A stretch of 64,000 bases of DNA, taken from assembly GCF_958450345.1 (NCBI RefSeq), contig NC_088784.1:69465747-69529746 (forward strand). The letters are read 5' to 3'. A program made the translations under genes and the position numbers. The notes under the pieces are model-generated. The model saw only the letters and a list, made by a program, of their open reading frames with translations. It searched no databases and was not told the origin of the DNA. Source of the DNA: Calliphora vicina (Eukaryota; Arthropoda; Insecta; Diptera; Calliphoridae). Of this stretch, positions 58,090 to 64,000 are shown one piece after another. Within the stretch, counting starts at the first letter, position 1. Each line of letters opens with the position of its first letter.

Positions 58090-58798
58090 AAACTTCCCGC
58101 AAGGCTAGGTCGTCTATCTGACATTACTTTGGTTTGGGTACCTGCGCACAGGGACCACTACGGTAATGAACAGGCAGACGAACTAGCCAGAATGGGATCT
58201 GCCTTAGATATCTCCAATGCGGTCTCAGTAGCAACTCCACTGGTGACTATTAAAGGTATCATCTTCAGACATTTTCTTACAAAGGCTGAGTATAGATGGC
58301 GTAATTTAGGCACATGTAAGGAAGCCAAGTTGATGTGGCCATCTTTTAACGAAAAACGTACTATGCAACTTATAACCCGGAACTAAAGGGATATATCAAG
58401 GTTGCTGGCAGTATTAACGGGACACTGGGCGCTAGGCAAGCACGCAAATCGCCTGGGACTCCCTTTTAACGACCATTGTCGTAGCTGTAAGGATAGGGCA
58501 AAAGAGGAAACGATTTTCCACCTTCTCTGCAAATGCCCAGCCCTGAGCGTCAAGAGACATAAATTCATGGGCAACTATACATTGACCAACCTTGGTGAGG
58601 TATCCGGGTCTAAACTCAAGGACCTACTGAGATATCACACAGCTACAGGTTGGGTCTAGCTAACACATTTTTAGTTACATTGCGATGTAAACGACATTAC
58701 ATCTGACGAGTGGTGTGGTCTCATCAAAACGGGGTCCCTTCGACTCTACTTGATTGTTCGCACGTAGTGAACTACCACGTAAACCAACCAACCAACCA
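58090..58798 (+). mobile_element. 5'-truncated I/LOA-type LINE 3' end
   Basis: Contains the end of the LINE polyprotein (next entry), a 3' UTR of about 125 bp and a terminal run of four AACC units (about 58783-58798). A short simple repeat at the 3' end in place of poly(A) is seen in several RNase H-bearing LINE clades. The 5' border is inside the RNase H domain. Confidence 0.7.
58096..58659 (+). pseudogene. LINE RNase H C-terminal half plus Zn-knuckle tail
   Basis: The frame reads SDITLVWVPAHRDHYGNEQA, DELARMG (RNase H histidine and last Asp), then RWRNLGTCKEAKLMWP. A single TAA at 58384-58386 follows, then in the same frame LLAVLTGHWALGKHANRLGL, CRSCKDRAKEETIFHLLC (CCHC-like) and PALSVKRHKF, ending YHTATGWV and TAG. 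Only one stop breaks it, so this copy is much younger than the related minus-strand remnant at 4.2-5.5 kb. Confidence 0.85.
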
Positions 58799-59169
58799 TG
58801 ACGTTATGTTGGCAAACAATTCGACATTTTGGAAGCAAAAAAACTATGTTGCTTACACTATAATGTTCAGTAGCTAAGTTAGAATAAATGACAGGTATGT
58901 ACCCTTCAAAATGACATATAAGTTATTAAATACAAAAATCGCGTCCATTTATTGAAAACCCCGCATTTTTAAGTCATATACCAATAATAAAACTATTAAA
59001 AACTACATTTTTGAGGTTATAACTGTGGTCTTGATCATCAAAGTAGTAGAACAGCTCATACGAAACCTAAGGAATATATTTCCAGAGAATGCCTATATGA
59101 ATTGAAAATGTGTCGAGAAGGCTCTCGCTTGTAAATTAAATTAAGAGGACTCTCGAGCACGGATAATAT

Positions 59170-59840
59170 AGATTAGAGGCTTTCTTGTTTATAGAGAGAG
59201 CAGTCAATAATGTTAGCCCATGTTCGCTTACAAGAATTTGGAATTAGCCAGTCCATTGATGTTTTTATAGAGAGCCCTCCATTGCACAGGGTCATTTCCT
59301 CAATTATGGCTACATCTGAAATGGCATACCGCGGGACTCCACAAAATAATGTTTTCTTACCCATTCGCTACTCTTGGAACTCGATTCTATGAGTTATATA
59401 AACACGTTCTGGTATTAATTGGAATTTGAATTTTGAACCCTTCGAAACTTGTACTCTTCTTGGTAAAAATAGATTAGCATCTTTTCATTCCACGCTATCA
59501 GGCAAATATCTGGGAGATATTCTGATTCGAAGTTCTCCTCGCATCAGAACATTAAGAATATTGGTCAAGAATGATCACAGGAAAAATCTGAGCATTACAC
59601 CCATGAATAACAAATGGATTTTCGACACCGTTGTTGCTATGTACCTTCTAAGGCTATATTAGTCATAATGAACTGGCTTTCTAATGATCATATGGCTAAG
59701 AACCTTGCTCTCAACGCTGCTTGGAAGCTCGATACTAATGGCATATGGAGCCATAAGAAATTCTGTCAAGCGACTACATTGAGCTGTTTCGGTGGACTCC
59801 AGCACAAGTTTTATCGACAGGGGCTTTAATTTGGAGATCA
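59170..59840 (+). pseudogene. Decayed LINE reverse transcriptase fragment
   Basis: Frames in order: an ERAVNNV-like relic of D-x-EGAFNNV near 59190; FGISQSIDVFIESPPLHRVI; YRGTPQNNVFLPI, corresponding to RGTPQGGVLSPL (59326-59352); and, at 59640-59830, KAILVIMNWLSNDHMAKNLA, LNAAWKLDTNGIWSHKK, the thumb region also present at 5.0-5.2 kb. The YADD motif is not visible. Frames shift at least three times. Confidence 0.75.
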
Positions 59841-60950
59841 CGGTATGGAATATATTCCTAAAAAACCATTTAAGTTTTCCCCTGATGGTTTGATTACGTA
59901 TTTAATCTGAAATCTTTGTGTCTACACAACATCCAATCTTGTCTTGTTATTCTGGGAATCTATTAACGAGAGGGTCATACAGTTGGATTTTTTAGGAATC
60001 AGAAACAACAAATTAGCCTTGGAAACTGAATTGGGGATTGACTCATCTAAAGTTTAAATTCTCTCTTGGATGATAAGGCTAGTTGATCACAGATTACTGC
60101 CTGTTCGGTGTGCGTTCTTGAAGGTTAAATCCCCAATATAATGACTACCGTAAGAGACTATGTCTTGGATGGAATACATATAAAAAAGGCACGTTTACCT
60201 ACTATAGGTGAACAATGGACACATATGTCCTACTAAATTCAAGCTGCTGTCGAGAAGGTACTATGATCATCTTCGAAGTACCAGACATACGATCGTTAGG
60301 CCAATGCTAAGGGTTAAGGAACGGCTGTTTAAGTGTAAAAAAACAAGCTGACCTTATGACTAAGAACCTTACTCTCACAGATTCCTGGATGCGAAGCTAC
60401 TACGTATGGGTCATAGAATATTCGATTGATCGACCATATTGGACTATCTGTTTGGACTCCAGCATAAGTACAGAATAAGTAATAGAATATATTGCTAAGA
60501 AACCATTTAAGTTTTCCCCCTTTTGTAATATGTAATCAGTGTATGTACACAACACCCACCTTGTCTGGAAATCTCTGAACGAGACTAAATACACTTGGAT
60601 TTTTAGAGATCTGAAACAACAATAGTCCTTGGATGATGATGTTGGCTAATCGCAGATTACTGCATGTCCGGTGTGCATTCTAGATGATTGAATCGGCTTG
60701 GGTGAAATACATCTCAATAAGACAGCAACTATAAAATAAAAATTATCGCAGACTTTCAAACTGCCAGGAGCTTGAGGGATATGCTAATCTCTCTACTATA
60801 GGTACTCATATGTCCTACTAAATTTGAGCTGTACTACGATCATCCTCGAAGTACCAGACATACGATCGTTAGTATTGTGAATCCAATGCTTAAAGGGTAA
60901 AGATAAGGATTGAAGAACGGCTGTTAATATACTAAAACCAAGCTGAGTAA
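59690..60950 (+). repeat. Diverged tandem duplication of LINE-derived sequence
   Basis: Two direct copies, about 59690-60330 and 60340-60930, share ordered blocks: CTAAGAACCTT, ACCATTTAAGTTTTCCCC, GCAGATTACTGC-like, TCCTACTAAATT, ACCAGACATACGATCGTTAG and GAACGGCTGTT. The offset shrinks from about 640 to 570 bp along the pair because of deletions. Confidence 0.75.
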
Positions 60951-61410
60951 AGGATCAATACAACTGAGCCAGAAACTAAGTAAGAACTTAGGTTCGTCAA
61001 TGAGGATTAGTGAAAAAGTTTTTCCCACCAGACATTTGCATTTGATAGACCGGTATGGGAGACATTTTATATCACCATGTCTTGCGAATTCTGGCTTTGC
61101 CTAATGAGCGATGTGACACCTTATCGTGTGACTTCTTCAACTTACTGATGGAGAAAATTGTGATGAAAACGTCAATAACAACCACCAATCAGTTGAACCA
61201 GGAACTGATTAGCAGAAACGATGGATTGATCATTTGAAGGACTGCTACTTGAGCGATGAGTTGTCCATTTGTGGTCTATTACTAAGAAGAAAGAAGGATG
61301 ATAGTGTCTAATTACAGTTTTCCGCCATCGCAATTTCTTAACTTTAAAAAGGAATTAAAGTTAATGCAGTGGTCATCAAACAAGCTAAGTCTTCTAAGGT
61401 TATTGATCCG
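60951..61410. other. Intergenic, no gene recognised
   Basis: Balanced composition, short frames, no motif; possibly more LINE debris. Confidence 0.35.
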
Positions 61411-61417
61411 GGAAATT

Positions 61418-61547
61418 TTTTTTTTCTAACAGACAATGCTGTGAAGTATTTTTGTCTTATCTGATGAAATATCCAAAGCCTTTGGCGGCTATCGAACCCG
61501 CAACCCTCACACTGATAGTCCAGCATACATCTAGATTATCGAGGGCA
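61418..61547 (-). mobile_element. tRNA-derived SINE, copy 2
   Basis: The minus strand starts GCCCTCGATAATCTAGATG, then GGACTATCAGTGTGAGGGT, then a B-box-like GCGGGTTCGATAGCC. The tail has AGACAAAAATACTTC, and an A run ends it (T run 61418-61428 on plus). It is related to the 39.5-kb copy over the tRNA-like head. Confidence 0.65.
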
Positions 61548-61559
61548 TAATTATATCCG

Positions 61560-63525
61560 ATGCCTGAGAAAAGGGTCTTGCGATCGTGCAAAAAATTTTA
61601 TCATCTGGGCATAGAAAGTAAGGCTAAAAGTGAAACTTGAAAGCAATTGGAATTATAAAACATCCAAGATTTTGGGTGTAAGGTTCAACATCCTTTTCGC
61701 TGATCCTCACATGCTACTGAAATCAGCTATTTTATACATAGTACCTTGCAGCATTGAGCGATATTCATGGAGACGCTTAAAATACGCAGCAAAATCTTGG
61801 CAATGACTTGTAATTATCAAATTTCAGTAGCTTAGTTTTCAATTACCATATATTGCTGAAGGCGACTAAACACTGTCATGAACAAAAAGAAATGTTGTGG
61901 CACAACAGAGAGAAACAGGCTTAATTTTAACTGATCACGCATAGATCGTTGCTTCCTCAACATCAATTTGATGAGGTGCAATAGTTTGGACTTGATATCA
62001 ATAATGCAGAACCCCAATCGAAAACATGATTAACCCTATTACAACAACAACAAAATTGAGAGCAGTATGCCTCTGCTATACAGTAGCAAACTTTTCAATT
62101 CATGTAAAAAATAAATTTTAAAAATTGTTCTCCTTTTTAAAGCTTTTCAAATATGAAGAGAATAGCTCTCAAAAGGGTAACACAATGTCGACTCTTGACT
62201 AACTGCAATCAATTTTACTCATTTTGCATTTGAAGCCTAAATTGTTTAATGTTGTTGTTGCTGTTGTCTATATTGAAAAATTTGCAAATAATATCGAATC
62301 GCAGTGTTGCAAAGTGTTAATGATTATGCTGTTAGAAAATTACTGTTATCTGGATGTCAAGTTGAAGTTCATATGCTAACAGTTTCAAACAACTAAATTT
62401 ACACACAAACACTTATGCAGTTGAAAATTATAACAAATTATGTTGCATATACTGCATTCAATACAACACGTTGCCTGAACAAAAAGGTTACAGCGATTAA
62501 AATCAAAGCAAAACAAACATCACCTTTCAAAATGTTATGAATCGCTGAAGACACGTTTTAGGTTTTCATCTTAAAAATACAATTAATTGAATGTTTTAAT
62601 GCCGCAGATGGATGATGCCGCTTACGAGTGTTATTTATTTTTTATTGTAGTTTTTTTTTGTAATGTCTTCCATGTGATCTGCTATTTGTTTCATTTTGCA
62701 GCTTTGATCTTTTGTTTAACAAGTAGAGAAAAAAAACTATGTACGATGTTTAAATCATGATTTATTAAGATTAATTTTAAAAAAGAAAAAAATACTACTT
62801 AAAAAATTGCTTTATTATGTGCCATAAATAGGTTTATTTTTAATGGAATTTATGGTTTTTATTAAGCGTTGACATTAAATCGACATGAAAAACAAAAGAC
62901 TTAAGAAAAGAACTTTTCAGTTTTAAAACTTACTCTTCTTTATTTGAGAATTGCATAGAAATCTATTTATGAACAAAATTGATGTCTAAGGAAAGATAAC
63001 AACTTTAGTTGTCATATAGTAAATAAATGCAGTCAAAAAGACAATAATGCAAATTTACACAAAGGCCTGAAATTCTATAATTTATGTATTAAATTTTAAA
63101 GCTGCCAATATTAAATATTTGCATATAAGTTGACCTTTGCGGTTTATAATACTATATGTCTAAATATTGGTTTTGTGAATATTTTTTATATTTTATTTTA
63201 ATAATACATTAAAACTACTAAGTACACCCAAATATGTGTATCTTCTTTAAGATCTCTCTCTACTCGCAGTGCCTTCGCTATTGTCTCAAAAATTCAAAAT
63301 TTTATAAATTTAAGAACATTTTGCTTTACATGTGTGCTTTGTTTTAATATGTAATTTTCTTTGAGTTGTGCAGAACTGCGATAACATTTTTTAATTTATT
63401 TGACTATAAATGCTACAATTTGGAGGTGTGTTTTTTTTTTAGTCATTATCGCGATGAAGTCTTTAATTTATAAGTATATTTTTTAGTTCATTGCCATAAG
63501 TTAAAATTGTTTATCAAGTTATTTG
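61560..63525. other. Intergenic, no gene recognised
   Basis: AT-rich spacer. The short frame at 61832-62017 (-) has no domain. Confidence 0.45.
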
Positions 63526-63534
63526 ATTATAAAG

Positions 63535-64000
63535 AAATAAAGAATTTTTCTCGCATGACCATTAGTTGAATATTGTTAGCTATGACCTTTTCCCATCTTT
63601 CTAGCAACATCTGGATTCCCAGTCTACAGAACTGTTCATATTTTAAAGCCAAGAATGAATCAAGCCAATATCGGATACTCTGATCGAAAGTGAAGCGTAT
63701 CTCAGAGAGAGCGTTCTGCATCGATCGAAACAAATAGTAGTCTGACTACTATAAGCGTGTGAGGCAAAACTTCCCAACTACTACAATCTAAATACTTTTC
63801 AACAGGTATTGCAACATGTGTTTGAGCGTTGTCATGATGGAATATTACGGTTTCATGTCTGGGCGTTTTTCAGCCAATGCTCACTTCAAACGAATCAGTT
63901 CCATTCGGTACAGGTTCCCTGTGATGGTCTGCTCTGATTCAGCAGCTCATAATACAGACAATAACCTTAGCGCCATGGATATTTGGCTTTGACGTCAATT
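63535..64000 (-). mobile_element. mariner-like transposon remnant, cut by window edge
   Basis: The minus strand carries the transposase C-terminal half. From the window edge inward: TITGNLYRMELIRLK, ALAEKRPDMK, a VIFHHDNAQTHVAIPVEKYL-like block with the second catalytic Asp (near 63840-63790), VLPHTL, then YYLFRSMQNALSE and FDQSIRYWLDSFL, LGIQMLLERWEKVIANN. The last 68 residues are one open frame (63527-63733). Frames shift between the catalytic blocks. Confidence 0.85.

Larger units (their letters stand above)
57538..58984 (-). mobile_element. mariner-like transposon, 5' part with LINE insertion
   Basis: The minus-strand frame at 57707-57970 and its neighbours carry KHRPGQPKK-like, QTQQEL-like, FTQKQGNWVPYEMNPRDPE and ES-TLKPNIHG-like blocks of a mariner transposase N-terminal half. 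The 5' TIR is at 58959-58984 (reverse complement TTGGTATATGACTTAAAAAT) before TA. The C-terminal half is missing left of 57538. A truncated LINE occupies about 58090-58798 in the 5' leader. Confidence 0.75.

Overview
The window is AT-rich eukaryotic DNA with intron-containing genes. It is very probably from a calyptrate fly (house fly, blow fly or stable fly type). The grounds are two chitin-binding RR-1 cuticular protein genes that look like Drosophila Cpr47Ee and Cpr47Ef side by side, and an intergenic fill of dipteran repeats: mini-me/DINE-1-like elements with (GTCY)n tracts, mariner, hAT, Transib, piggyBac-like, Helitron, jockey and I/LOA-type LINEs, Ty3-like LTRs and tRNA-derived SINEs. 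The species cannot be named from the sequence alone.

Layout. 0-9 kb: Helitron helicase remnant with its 3' terminus (1.43-2.25 kb), a decayed LINE RNase H/RT remnant on the minus strand (4.2-5.5 kb), a tandem-repeat block (7.3-8.1 kb) and a TA-flanked MITE (8.18-8.62 kb). 9-19 kb: two inverted copies of a mini-me-like repeat, a degenerate satellite (12.4-13.3 kb), and a mariner carrying a MITE (16.8-17.9 kb). 19-26 kb: a perfect hairpin, a non-autonomous hAT with a nested MITE (20.0-21.0 kb), and a decayed LINE RT (23.8-24.4 kb). 26.7-29.5 kb: a hAT element split by a Transib (RAG1-related) element flanked by CGGCG target duplications. 30-36 kb: degenerate tandem repeats, a large palindrome (33.5-33.9 kb) and small hairpin MITEs. 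36.8-38.0 kb: Cpr47Ee-like gene (plus strand), with a candidate first exon at 32.66 kb. 39-45 kb: a Ty3-like LTR with a SINE inside, a long foldback split by a nearly intact 5'-truncated jockey-clade LINE, and tandem repeats. 45.7-46.6 kb: piggyBac-like MITE. 47.1-50.5 kb: Cpr47Ef-like gene (minus strand) with a giant 2.5-kb glycine-rich exon. 52-64 kb: three more mariner remnants, a mini-me copy, a 411-bp hAT MITE with an almost perfect 8-bp target duplication, another LTR, and LINE pieces, one inserted in a mariner and one partly duplicated in tandem.

Only the two cuticle genes are recognisable host genes. They face each other (plus and minus, converging, about 9 kb apart) and would both encode secreted chitin-binding cuticle proteins. 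Everything else recognised is mobile or repeat DNA in several nested layers, whose insertion order can be read from the junctions. I found no convincing undescribed gene system. The most informative structures are the Transib-in-hAT nest, the expanded glycine-rich cuticle exon and the jockey-in-foldback nest.
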